Shown here piece after piece: positions 1-7,075 of a stretch of DNA of 64,000 bases. Position 1 is the stretch's first letter; each line of letters starts with the position of its first letter. The notes beneath the pieces were generated by a model that did not search any database, was not told where the DNA came from, and saw only the letters and a list, made by a program, of their open reading frames with translations. The DNA comes from an uncultured Christensenellaceae bacterium (lineage in GTDB: Bacteria; Bacillota; Clostridia; Christensenellales; Pumilibacteraceae). Position numbers and translations under genes: made by a program. The stretch covers positions 28,352 to 92,351 of the forward strand of contig CAJULE010000006.1 in assembly GCA_910587445.1 (NCBI GenBank). The letters are read 5' to 3'.

Positions 1-14
1 GCTTTGCTCAATTG

Positions 15-43
15 TTGATTTTTTTATCGGGCTATGGTAGAAT
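15..43 (+). promoter_or_regulatory. Promoter of the GH3-like gene
   Basis: A -35 box TTGATT (15-20) and a -10 box TAGAAT (38-43) are separated by 17 bp. Transcription would start near position 50, so the true start codon must lie downstream, which supports the ATG at 118. Confidence 0.6.
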
Positions 44-117
44 ATACGGTAGGCGGACGGTGTGTCCCGCCTGATCAAGCCGCCTTTGCGGCGAAAGATA
101 CATTACGGGTGAACACA

Positions 118-2073
118 ATGGATATAGATCGTATTCTCGAATCCATGAGCGAAGAAGAACGTGCGGAAATCATCTGCGGCGAAGCGAACGGGCGCACCCG
201 CGCGGTGCGCGTTTTGCCGTCGCTTAAAATCGAGTACGACGGCTTTAAAAGAAGCGGCGGCGCGTCGTTTCCGAGCGCCGTCGCCATAGCCTGCGGCTTC
301 GACGCCGATCTTGCATATGCAGTCGGCAAGGAAGAGGGCAAGGAGTGCTGTGCTTGCGGCGTTCATCTGACTGCCCGAGTGCCCCGACTTTCCGCACCCA
401 AAACCGACTGCGGGGACAGATACAGATATCTGTCCGAGAGCGAGAAGCTCACGCACGAACTTTCGCGCGCGTTTGCGGACGGCGTGCAATCTACGGGCGT
501 GGGCGCAAACGTACGCTTCGACGGAGAGGCGGACGAACTTTGTCTTGCTCTCGAGGGGTGCAAGGCAAAGGCATTGACTTTGGGAAAAGATAAATTCGCA
601 CTTGCGGCGACGGCGAGAAAGCACGGCTATACGGGCGCGATACTTTCCGTGCGCGGCGATATAGACGACAGAGCGCAGGCGCTTAAGTGCGGAATCGATT
701 TGTCCGTCGAAAGCGGTTTCGACGAGCCGACTTGTCTTTCGAATGCGCTCGGACGCGGAGACATAACTCAAAAAGACGTGGACGAAAGCGCGCGCCGAGT
801 GCTCGCGCTCATAGACGAAACGTATGACGATCACGAGTTCGACCTGGACGGAGAGGAGCGGCGGAGAAAAGCCGTTTCATTTGCCGCCGAGTGCGCAGTG
901 CTCGTCAAAAACGACGGAATACTTCCTCTTTCTGGCGACGGAGTGACTGTCTGCGAAAAGGGTGCTGCTGGATTTTTCACTTCGGGAGAAGAAGGCGGAG
1001 AGGAAAAAAGAGATTCCCTTATAGATGCGTTTAAGGCGGACAGGAGAGTCAAGCTCGTGCGCGGATACGAAGAGGGGGAAGATTTTTCCGAAGAGGCGCT
1101 CGAAGCGACTTATCCCGACGAGCCGATCGTGGTCGTGCTGGGGGCATACGAAGCCGACTGCCCGTTTTTGAAGCGTGATACGGCGTTGCCCGAAGAACAG
1201 CTCGTTCTTGTGGAGCGGCTTGCCGACAGCGGCAGAGGAGTGGTTGCGGTGGTCGTAGGCGGAGGAAGCGTGGATCTGAAGCGAGTTTCCGTCGCGAATG
1301 CCGTAATATTCGCGCCCTATCTCGGGGACGGAGCGGGCGAGGCGCTTAAGCGCATAATCTGCGGCGAAGTCTCTCCGTGCGGCAGGCTCTGCGAGGATTT
1401 CGTTTCCCTAAACGGAGAGGAAAGAGAAGTCGTCTATCCGTTCGGACACGGGCTGACCTACGGGCAGTTCGTCTACGGCGAACCGAAAGCGGTGTCATCG
1501 GGCATTACGCTCGAGATAAGGAACGACGGCAGATATTCGGCGGCGGAGGTCGTGCAGGTTTACGATTCGGGCTCGCGACTCGTCGCTTACGAAAAAGTGC
1601 GTCTGCGTGCGGGACAGTCCCGTTCGGTCACACTTAAAGTGGATCCGTCGGATCTCAAGGGTAGGCTTTTCATGGGCGCGTCTCGGCTCGACTTGAAATA
1701 CGAAATATCTTTGTCCGAAAACGAGGAAGAGGAAAATTCGTCGGTTTCGGAAAACAAGACGGAAAATCTTTCCGAAAACGAAACAAGAGGACAAAACGAC
1801 GAGCCGAATTTATATTCGGTTTTGAGCGACATATGTGAAACGACGGGCGGCAAAAAACTTTTGCGACGAATAAAAAAGCTCGCTCTTTCGGGCGTGGACG
1901 GCGACGAAAAGCGTGCGGAACGCTTGACGGAAGCGGCGAAAAAACTCCCGGTCTATAAGCTGGTAAATCTGTCGGCGGGAGAATTGGATTTTAAATTCGC
2001 GGAAAGCTGTCTTGCGAAAAAAGAAAGCCTTGTGGAAAGCATATTGAAACAGTTCAAGCCTCAGGATAAGTAG
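118..2073 (+). CDS. GH3-like protein lacking the catalytic nucleophile (probable pseudoenzyme)
   Basis: About 651 residues. The middle and C-terminal parts read as glycoside hydrolase family 3: the segment AVLVKNDGILPL marks the start of the GH3 C-terminal alpha/beta domain and a fibronectin-III-like domain follows (around residues 465-540). The N-terminal barrel is strongly shortened. In active GH3 enzymes the nucleophile sits in a VSDW motif followed by G..DR..ALK.G.DL; here the same context reads LSVRGDIDDRAQALKCGIDL, so the Asp is Val178. The KHF...N substrate-binding motif is also absent. The ATG at 118 was chosen because an upstream in-frame start at 34 overlaps the promoter. It may bind sugar or act as a scaffold; hydrolysis is unlikely. 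The last ~90 residues are a charged helical tail not typical of GH3. Confidence 0.75.
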   Translation: MDIDRILESMSEEERAEIICGEANGRTRAVRVLPSLKIEYDGFKRSGGASFPSAVAIACGFDADLAYAVGKEEGKECCACGVHLTARVPRLSAPKTDCGDRYRYLSESEKLTHELSRAFADGVQSTGVGANVRFDGEADELCLALEGCKAKALTLGKDKFALAATARKHGYTGAILSVRGDIDDRAQALKCGIDLSVESGFDEPTCLSNALGRGDITQKDVDESARRVLALIDETYDDHEFDLDGEERRRKAVSFAAECAVLVKNDGILPLSGDGVTVCEKGAAGFFTSGEEGGEEKRDSLIDAFKADRRVKLVRGYEEGEDFSEEALEATYPDEPIVVVLGAYEADCPFLKRDTALPEEQLVLVERLADSGRGVVAVVVGGGSVDLKRVSVANAVIFAPYLGDGAGEALKRIICGEVSPCGRLCEDFVSLNGEEREVVYPFGHGLTYGQFVYGEPKAVSSGITLEIRNDGRYSAAEVVQVYDSGSRLVAYEKVRLRAGQSRSVTLKVDPSDLKGRLFMGASRLDLKYEISLSENEEEENSSVSENKTENLSENETRGQNDEPNLYSVLSDICETTGGKKLLRRIKKLALSGVDGDEKRAERLTEAAKKLPVYKLVNLSAGELDFKFAESCLAKKESLVESILKQFKPQDK

Positions 2074-2084
2074 GCTTGCCGAAC

Positions 2085-2112
2085 AAAAAAGCGCGAAGAG
2101 TTCGCGCTTTTT
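2085..2112. terminator. Bidirectional intrinsic terminator, copy 1
   Basis: An 8-bp stem AGCGCGAA/TTCGCGCT with a GAG loop is flanked by A6 and T5, so it can end transcription from both sides, between the GH3-like gene and the convergent toxin gene. The same 28 bp recur at 2736-2763. Confidence 0.85.
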
Positions 2113-2115
2113 GTG

Positions 2116-2436
2116 TCAGTCATTCGGATATAAATTTTTTTCGCATTGAAGTTCGTGTCTTATATAAAGAATGTGAACCGTTTTTGTTTGTTCTTCTATC
2201 GAAAAATACAGTTTATATTTTTTGACAACGGCATAACGAATTTCGCGATGTGCAAGCGGAGGATATTCGCATACTCGATAGCTTGTCGGCATATTGCATA
2301 TTTTTATCAGTTTTTCGTCTATGGCTTTTACAAGGTCTGTTTTTGCTTTCGGACTGCGTAGTACGCTTACGATATATTCGCAAATGCTTCGTAAGTTGTT
2401 TTCGGCGTTCTCGGTAATGTAAGGGACGTATTTCAT
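2116..2436 (-). CDS. RelE/ParE-family toxin
   Basis: 106 residues with the small alpha/beta plan of ParE/RelE toxins: an N-terminal helical region (AENNLRSICEYI), a central region with prolines and arginines (CNMPTSYRVCEYPPL), then strands ending in KLYFSIEEQTKTVHILYIRH. This family acts on gyrase (ParE) or on ribosome-bound mRNA (RelE); the target cannot be told from sequence. The ATG overlaps the antitoxin stop as ATGA, so the two are translationally coupled, antitoxin first. A second, diverged pair of the same type lies at 29.8 kb. Confidence 0.8.
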   Translation of the reverse strand: MKYVPYITENAENNLRSICEYIVSVLRSPKAKTDLVKAIDEKLIKICNMPTSYRVCEYPPLAHREIRYAVVKKYKLYFSIEEQTKTVHILYIRHELQCEKNLYPND

Positions 2437-2660
2437 AAATTATTTTTTATCTCATTCCATGGTTTGGAGCGTTTTTCTTGTACGTCTCGTAAACCCGCCG
2501 CGATATGAGGCATATCCATAGCTTCTTCATATGCTTGCATACTCATGATTACCATTGCGCCGTAACCGTTTTTCGTCACGAAAATAGGCTCGTTTGTTGC
2601 GCACATGGCTGTAATTTTGTTGGTGTCACGCAAATCGGTGATAGGTATGATTTGAGGCAT
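2433..2660 (-). CDS. Phd/YefM-family antitoxin
   Basis: 75 residues. The N-terminus PQIIPITDLRDTNKITAM followed by EPIFVTKNGYGAMVIMS is the Phd/YefM DNA-binding fold, and the charged C-terminus would wrap the toxin. An AAGGAG ribosome site (2668-2673) and a consensus promoter lie directly upstream. It neutralises the ParE/RelE-like toxin encoded next and should repress its own promoter. Its N-terminal half is close to the antitoxin at 29821. Confidence 0.85.
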   Translation of the reverse strand: MPQIIPITDLRDTNKITAMCATNEPIFVTKNGYGAMVIMSMQAYEEAMDMPHIAAGLRDVQEKRSKPWNEIKNNL

Positions 2661-2689
2661 AATACAACTCCTTTAATGTTTGTGCCAAA

Positions 2690-2719
2690 ATTATAACATA
2701 ATAATGACATTATTGTCAA
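2690..2719 (-). promoter_or_regulatory. Toxin-antitoxin promoter with operator in the spacer
   Basis: On the minus strand a perfect TTGACA (2714-2719) and TATAAT (2690-2695) are 18 bp apart. A perfect inverted repeat AATAATG-N-CATTATT (2700-2714) fills the spacer, the expected place for antitoxin autorepression. Confidence 0.8.
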
Positions 2720-2735
2720 CTTGTTTAATGACGAA

Positions 2736-2763
2736 AAAAAAGCGCGAAGAGTTCGCGCTTTTT
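2736..2763. terminator. Bidirectional intrinsic terminator, copy 2
   Basis: Identical over 28 bp to 2085-2112. It separates the toxin-antitoxin promoter from the convergently placed end of the 2790-3155 gene. Confidence 0.8.
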
Positions 2764-2789
2764 CGCAGTTCTTTGCGGATCGAGAGAAA

Positions 2790-3155
2790 TCAGTTCGCCT
2801 TTCGGGTTCGCGCGTCGATGACGAGGGTGTGGCTTTCTTTGGAAAGCATTATCTTTTCGAGCGTGGCGTAAGGGAAGCGCTGCCCGTACATTTTTATTAC
2901 TCGCCATGCGCCGTACTCTTTTTCGTATTCCTTAAAAAAGAGTATCTCGCAGTCGCCGTAACGTGCCGTGCGCTTGTCGTCGGACATGAAAACGAGCCCT
3001 ACGCATTTTCCCGATTCGTTGCTTATCAGATACCCGTACTTGCGGTTTTTGGTTATCGACGTTTTACTCGGCGTGATGATGTCCGTGGTCCTGTCGTAGC
3101 TTATTTTCTTGCGGGAGATCGAGATTTTCATTTGGGGATCGGTAACGGTTTTCAT
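2790..3155 (-). CDS. Hypothetical 121-residue basic protein
   Basis: I do not recognise the family. The protein is basic, without signal peptide or membrane segment, and seems mostly beta: YGYLISNESGKCVGLVFMSD, then a C-terminal half with YGAWRVIKMYGQRFPYATLEKI. The start has a strong AAGGAGG site 8-9 bases upstream. Immediately before that site is an intrinsic terminator and a structured leader with its own promoter, so expression is probably controlled by attenuation. Confidence 0.7.
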   Translation of the reverse strand: MKTVTDPQMKISISRKKISYDRTTDIITPSKTSITKNRKYGYLISNESGKCVGLVFMSDDKRTARYGDCEILFFKEYEKEYGAWRVIKMYGQRFPYATLEKIMLSKESHTLVIDARTRKAN

Positions 3156-3170
3156 ATGTGTTTTTCCTCC

Positions 3171-3203
3171 TTAAAGTAAAAGTGCGCTTCTTTCGAAGCG
3201 CAC
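3171..3203 (-). terminator. Intrinsic terminator in the leader of the 3155 gene
   Basis: On the minus strand a 9-bp stem GTGCGCTTC/GAAGCGCAC (3182-3203) with a GAAA tetraloop is followed by TTTTACTTT and then directly by the AAGGAGG ribosome site. Its place between promoter and start codon makes it an attenuator rather than a gene-end terminator. Confidence 0.75.
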
Positions 3204-3312
3204 CCAACAGTACGCTCCGGGAATTGTTGCGATACAGTTCTCTCATCAGCATGAGTCCGGAAAGTACACATTGGCTATACTTCCCATACTGATGTTTATT
3301 AAACTGTATCGC
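3204..3312 (-). ncRNA. Structured leader RNA, candidate riboswitch or attenuator sensor
   Basis: The predicted RNA starts at about 3312 and opens with GCGATACAGTT, which pairs perfectly (11 bp) with its complement at 3229-3239. Inside are a CATCAG/CTGATG pairing, alternatively a CTCAT/ATGAG hairpin, and a GGGAAGTA/TACTTTCC pairing; a CAACA/TGTTG hairpin follows and then the terminator. I compared it from memory with common riboswitch signatures (TPP, SAM, purine, ZTP, guanidine, T-box and others) and found no match. Confidence 0.5.
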
Positions 3313-3318
3313 TTAAAC

Positions 3319-3347
3319 AATATAACATTCTTTATTCTTAAAGTCAA
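3319..3347 (-). promoter_or_regulatory. Promoter of the structured leader
   Basis: On the minus strand TTGACT (3342-3347) and TATATT (3319-3324) are 17 bp apart. The predicted start falls exactly on the first base of the 11-bp leader stem. Confidence 0.75.
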
Positions 3348-3432
3348 TCGTTTTTGTCGGAAATCCGCTTTCGAAAAGATGGGATTTGGGCGCAAAATCC
3401 GCATATTTTGCAGACGATTTATGCACAAAACC

Positions 3433-3461
3433 TTTACTTTTTCGGCGCCGTGTGGTAGAAT
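3433..3461 (+). promoter_or_regulatory. Promoter of the SPFH/ESCRT-III-like operon
   Basis: TTTACT (3433-3438) and TAGAAT (3456-3461) with a 17-bp spacer, followed by AAAGGAG before the first gene. Confidence 0.6.
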
Positions 3462-3501
3462 GTTCTAAAGGGAGTATCGGGTAAAAAAGGAGAAGTTTGT
3501 T

Positions 3502-4119
3502 ATGAGATTATCCGTAAGTGCGACGGAAGACGTGGCACGGCGCATATACGACGGCGCGCTCGGTTACAACACTGTTTTGGATGTGCCGACGGGCATGGAA
3601 GCCGTACACGTAAAGGGCGGCGCGGTTTGTTCCGTCGTAAGAGAGGGCGTCGGGAAAATAAATCTTGCGGGTGCGCTCAAAGGAATGACGAAATGCCGCG
3701 ATATCCAACAGATATACGTCGTCAATCGCTGTAAGCAGTTCGAAGTGCTGTGGGGAACGGGCGGCATACCCTTCACCGCAAAGGACGGCGCAGCTGGCTC
3801 GGCGGGTGCGAACGGTTCGTATACTTTCGTCGTCGACAACGCTTCGGCGCTTCTGAGGAAGTTCGGCTATGCGGAGGTCATCACAGTAACCGATGTGAAA
3901 GCAATGCTTAAACCCATAGTGACGAGCGCCGTCAAACAGTCGGTACTCGCCGCGATAAACGGCGGTTACAACATCGGCGCGCATACGGACGGAATTTGCC
4001 GGGAGCTTCGGGAAAAACTCGAAAAAGAGTTCGACGGCTTCGGTCTCTTTCTCGACGCAGTGAGAATAGAGGAAATAAGCGACGTGCTCGGAGGAAACGG
4101 CAGTGAAGAAACGGCTTGA
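3502..4119 (+). CDS. SPFH-domain protein (YdjI-like)
   Basis: 205 residues. Around residue 27 VLDVPTGMEAVHVKGGAV matches the entry into an SPFH (stomatin/prohibitin/flotillin/HflK) domain, and IYVVNRCKQFEVLWGTGGIP followed by D and a GSYTFVVD segment matches the iN.k...fGT..P..D...G.Y.f.i pattern of the YdjI subgroup. In Bacillus subtilis ydjI sits with the PspA homologue ydjF, which fits the coiled-coil genes here. No membrane segment is visible, so membrane recruitment would be peripheral. A C-terminal helical part (135-200) probably oligomerises. First gene of a five-gene operon. Confidence 0.65.
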   Translation: MRLSVSATEDVARRIYDGALGYNTVLDVPTGMEAVHVKGGAVCSVVREGVGKINLAGALKGMTKCRDIQQIYVVNRCKQFEVLWGTGGIPFTAKDGAAGSAGANGSYTFVVDNASALLRKFGYAEVITVTDVKAMLKPIVTSAVKQSVLAAINGGYNIGAHTDGICRELREKLEKEFDGFGLFLDAVRIEEISDVLGGNGSEETA

Positions 4120-4387
4120 GGCAAACAGAGAAAGCGCGGCGAAAATAATTTCGCTTCTGTCGCGCGTTCGCGGTGAATGTACGGATATGGCGGCAAAGCG
4201 CAGACTTCGCGCGCTCGAGGAAAAGCTCGCCATTGCTTCTCCGAGCGACAGCGAAGAGATCGCTTTTATCGACGAGGAGCTTGTGAAAAGACTGACGGAA
4301 TTTGCGGCGATAGCGGAAAACGGCGTGCTTACGACGCGCTATCTCGACAGAATGGAAGATTTGATAACAAGGCGCAGGACGCTTTGA
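4103..4387 (+). CDS. Small helical protein in the SPFH/ESCRT-III-like operon
   Basis: 94 residues, GTG start 8 bases after GGAGG, overlapping the preceding gene by 17 bp. The whole chain is predicted helical and charged (KRLEANRESAAKIISLLSRV, LRALEEKLAIA, DEELVKRLTEFAAIAE). Family not recognised. Its tight overlap suggests it is made in step with the SPFH protein and may be an adaptor for the coiled-coil proteins encoded next. Confidence 0.6.
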   Translation: MKKRLEANRESAAKIISLLSRVRGECTDMAAKRRLRALEEKLAIASPSDSEEIAFIDEELVKRLTEFAAIAENGVLTTRYLDRMEDLITRRRTL

Positions 4388-4414
4388 CGCGAAAACAGGC
4401 AGAAAGGAGCTGTT

Positions 4415-5080
4415 ATGGGACTGTTCAAAAAAAAGAAAAAAGACGACTTTTCGGCTAAGGCGCGCGAGATAGAGCGCAATATTTGGGAGCTTGAGAATAA
4501 ACAGATAGTCTATCTCGACAAGATGAAGGGCGTCGTGTCGAAGCAAGCCGAATATAAGGAATCCGCGAAAAAGGAAAAGGACAAGACGATGCAGCGGCAC
4601 TATGCCACGCTGTATTTGAACGCCGAGCGGGAAAAGGAGCAGTATGCTTATGCGATAAACGAGATAAGCAAGGAAATAGTCTCCAATGCAAAGATGGCTC
4701 AGCTTGTCGATACGCAGACGCTGTTCGTCGAGCTCGAAAAAATGCAGACGCTTTCGCTCGAAGAGATAGGGCATATGTCCGAATCGATAAATTCCTCACG
4801 CAAAAAGCGCGAAACCGTGACCGAGCTCACGAACGAAGCGATCGACAAGGCGCTCTATCATAAAAACGTAGCCGCGCAGGTCGCGTTGCCGGCAGACGAG
4901 CTTTTGAACGAGTGGGAGCAGGAGGACAGGCTGGAAAAGGAAGAAGCGCGTCTTGCCGAGAATGAGAACACAATCGGCGAGACGGCAGGCGAAGTTCCCT
5001 CGCTCGAAGAAACAAGCGGCGAAAAAGAGGACGAGGCGGAGGCGTTTTTGCGTTCTCTCGGTGCGGGAGAGGAAATATGA
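4415..5080 (+). CDS. ESCRT-III/PspA-like coiled-coil protein 1
   Basis: 221 residues, start after AAGGAG. It begins MGLFKKKKKDDFSAKAREIE, the basic N-terminal patch and long alpha1 hairpin seen in Snf7/CHMP and PspA proteins, followed by continuous helices to about residue 165 and then an acidic, disordered tail (EEARLAENENTIGETAGEVP onward) resembling the autoinhibitory C-terminus of ESCRT-III. The tail ends in a short helix DEAEAFLRSLGAG. Assignment rests on layout and charge pattern, not on a signature residue; a generic coiled coil is the alternative. Confidence 0.5.
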   Translation: MGLFKKKKKDDFSAKAREIERNIWELENKQIVYLDKMKGVVSKQAEYKESAKKEKDKTMQRHYATLYLNAEREKEQYAYAINEISKEIVSNAKMAQLVDTQTLFVELEKMQTLSLEEIGHMSESINSSRKKRETVTELTNEAIDKALYHKNVAAQVALPADELLNEWEQEDRLEKEEARLAENENTIGETAGEVPSLEETSGEKEDEAEAFLRSLGAGEEI

Positions 5081-5661
5081 GAAGCAGAAAAGAGCAAAAG
5101 CTTATCGAAAGGCGAATGGCGCTTAACGAGACGCGCGAGCGTATGCGGCTGTTTATTTCCGAGCTCGAGCCGAAGCGCAAGCTGTTCATAGACAAGGCGA
5201 AGCTCGCGAGAAAGCAGGGCGCGCCCGCACAGGAAGCGGCGGCTAAAGCCGCATTAAAGCAGGTCGTGAGCCAGCAAAAGCTTGCCGAGAGAATGTTGCT
5301 CGATTTCGAGATAATGACCAATATGAGCGACATAAACGAGATGAGCGAGCGGTTTTTGAAGGACCTTTCGGTAATGGGCAAGCAGATGGAAAAACTGACC
5401 GTGGGATTCAATCACGCAAAGGTCGGTAAGGCGCTGGACGACGCCGTGCTCAAGGCGCAGGTCCAAAGCGAAAAGATGAACGAATATCTCGACGCCATGA
5501 ATATAGTAATGGATTCGGGATACGAAGCGGCAGGCGGCGTCGGCGACGAGGAAATAGACGACATGATAGGCCGCGAGGACATAGAGAGCGAGGATAAGAT
5601 CAGCAGGGACATAGAAAGCAAGCTCGCCGCGCTCGATTCCGAGGTGGGCACTCGGGCATAG
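5077..5661 (+). CDS. ESCRT-III-like (Vps2/Snf7-type) coiled-coil protein 2
   Basis: 194 residues, overlapping the previous stop as ATGA. Features expected of ESCRT-III are seen in order: basic first helix (RSRKEQKLIERRMALNETRE), a long helical hairpin with A-rich turn (KQGAPAQEAAAKAALKQV), a methionine-rich helix (MLLDFEIMTNMSDINEMSER, then MGKQMEKL), and an acidic linker (GDEEIDDMIGREDIESED) before a last short helix DIESKLAALDSEVG like the C-terminal autoinhibitory/MIM region. No Vps4-type ATPase is present in this window. Probably assembles on membranes with the SPFH protein and coiled-coil protein 1. Confidence 0.5.
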   Translation: MRSRKEQKLIERRMALNETRERMRLFISELEPKRKLFIDKAKLARKQGAPAQEAAAKAALKQVVSQQKLAERMLLDFEIMTNMSDINEMSERFLKDLSVMGKQMEKLTVGFNHAKVGKALDDAVLKAQVQSEKMNEYLDAMNIVMDSGYEAAGGVGDEEIDDMIGREDIESEDKISRDIESKLAALDSEVGTRA

Positions 5662-5686
5662 AAAAACCGCGGGAGAAACAACGGGT

Positions 5687-6919
5687 TTGAAGATAGAGGT
5701 TTTCGATTACGTAGACAGGGCGACCGCTCTGCTCGAGAAAAAAAAGGACGACTTGATGCGCGTTGCGGCGCACATCACGGAGACGCTCGAAAGAATGTTC
5801 GGAGAGGTCGACGAGACTGTCTCGGTGACTTACCGCATAAAATCCGCGTCGTCTCTTAAGGAAAAGATCGTGCGAAACGCGCTGTATATGCAGTACGACG
5901 CCGAAAGGCTCATATACGACGCGTCGGATACGATAGGCGTGCGGCTCGAATGTAGGTTTTTGGACGACGAAAAGAAGCTTTACGATCGCCTGCTCGCTCT
6001 GTTTTCGAGCGATGCGGAACAGGGCGAATACCGCTGCGACAACATATATTTAAAGCTCGACACGCCGCAGCCCGAAAGACAGAAAAACGGTCTCGACATC
6101 TACCGCATAGACGGCTTTGTGCTCGACTCGGGCGAAAAATATTCGTTCGAGCTTCAGATAAAATCCCTGGTGAACAGCTTTTGGTCGGAGATAGAACATA
6201 AGGTCATCTATAAAAACAAAAAGTACATGATGATAGATAAGTTCGTCGGCGAGCTCATGATGAGCATACACGACAGTCTCGTCAATATCGACAGCCAGCT
6301 CCATATGCTGTTCAAACGCTGTCTCGCAAGTCCGAACGTCGAGTACCGCGATCAGATAGGCGAGACGCTGAACGCCCTCATAAACGAGGTGTATTCCCGC
6401 GTCGTCGAGAAGAAGGTCGGCTTCCCCGTCAACATAAAGACATACAGCGAGGCGCTCGTGCAGTACGTTCTCGAATACTCGAGCTTCACTTCGCGTGCGG
6501 GAGTCAAGCAGGCGACAATGCGCTCGCTTGCGGGAGAACGGTACGCCAACACGGTGATCGCCGTTATGAACCGTTTGCGCCGCATGGAGTTCGAAGATGT
6601 GAACGTCGGAGAAAAGATCGTGCTCGACGGATATGTGCCCGAAAACGACGTGCAGAATGCCATAGCCGAAAAGCTGTTGTCCGCCGTGAACGAGGACTTT
6701 TACGTAAACGTATTCTTCCACATCTTTTTCAGTCTCGAAGTCGGCGACGACAGACAGGATTTTGCGTCGTACGTCAGATATTACGAATGGCGCGTGGTCG
6801 GGGAAAAGACTCCCGCCCAACTCGTGCTCTTGAGGACGCTCATAGAAAAATCGGCGCCGTCGAAGATGTTGCTCGAGAGCGGGATAAAAAAATTGACGGA
6901 ACTTAAAGTTGCGGACTGA
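5687..6919 (+). CDS. RelA/SpoT-domain (p)ppGpp synthetase with long C-terminal extension
   Basis: 410 residues from a TTG start. The synthetase domain is complete by eye: YRIKSASSLKEKI gives the substrate R-x-K..S..K motif, DTIGVRLECRFLDDE carries the D-x-x-G-x-R strand, and FELQIKSLVNSFWSEIEHKV matches the EIQIRT...FWA.LEHK catalytic strand with Q, W, E and H. There is no HD hydrolase domain, so it resembles small alarmone synthetases (RelP/RelQ), but those are about 210-260 residues; here some 180 further residues of unknown function follow. Located 25 bp behind the ESCRT-III-like gene, last in the operon. Confidence 0.8.
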   Translation: MKIEVFDYVDRATALLEKKKDDLMRVAAHITETLERMFGEVDETVSVTYRIKSASSLKEKIVRNALYMQYDAERLIYDASDTIGVRLECRFLDDEKKLYDRLLALFSSDAEQGEYRCDNIYLKLDTPQPERQKNGLDIYRIDGFVLDSGEKYSFELQIKSLVNSFWSEIEHKVIYKNKKYMMIDKFVGELMMSIHDSLVNIDSQLHMLFKRCLASPNVEYRDQIGETLNALINEVYSRVVEKKVGFPVNIKTYSEALVQYVLEYSSFTSRAGVKQATMRSLAGERYANTVIAVMNRLRRMEFEDVNVGEKIVLDGYVPENDVQNAIAEKLLSAVNEDFYVNVFFHIFFSLEVGDDRQDFASYVRYYEWRVVGEKTPAQLVLLRTLIEKSAPSKMLLESGIKKLTELKVAD

Positions 6920-6920
6920 A

Positions 6921-7046
6921 TAGAACGCACATTCATCGCCGCAGACGGGCTGCGTGCTCCTCGTCGAGCGGGCGCAGTACGAAATATGTACAAAACCCGC
7001 TCGCCTCGTCGCCTGCTGCCCGTCTGCGACGCGACTGTACGTTCTA
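6921..7046 (+). repeat. Covarying hairpin repeat, copy A
   Basis: An imperfect palindrome filling the space before pfkA. Stems: TAGAACG/CGTTCTA at the base, GCAGACGGGC/GCCCGTCTGC in the middle, CGAGCGGG/CCCGCTCG near the tip, and GTAC/GTAC at the end. Invariant unpaired stretches TTCATCG (left) and GCGAC (right) are shared with the other copies. Confidence 0.8.
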
Positions 7047-7075
7047 TTATAAAATGATAAAAGGAGAGTAAAATC

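Noticed and set aside
3240..3262. CTGATGAG in the structured leader, as in a hammerhead ribozyme core
   Set aside because: The GAAA and cleavage-site NUH elements do not follow in the required order and the flanking helices do not fit the three-stem fold.
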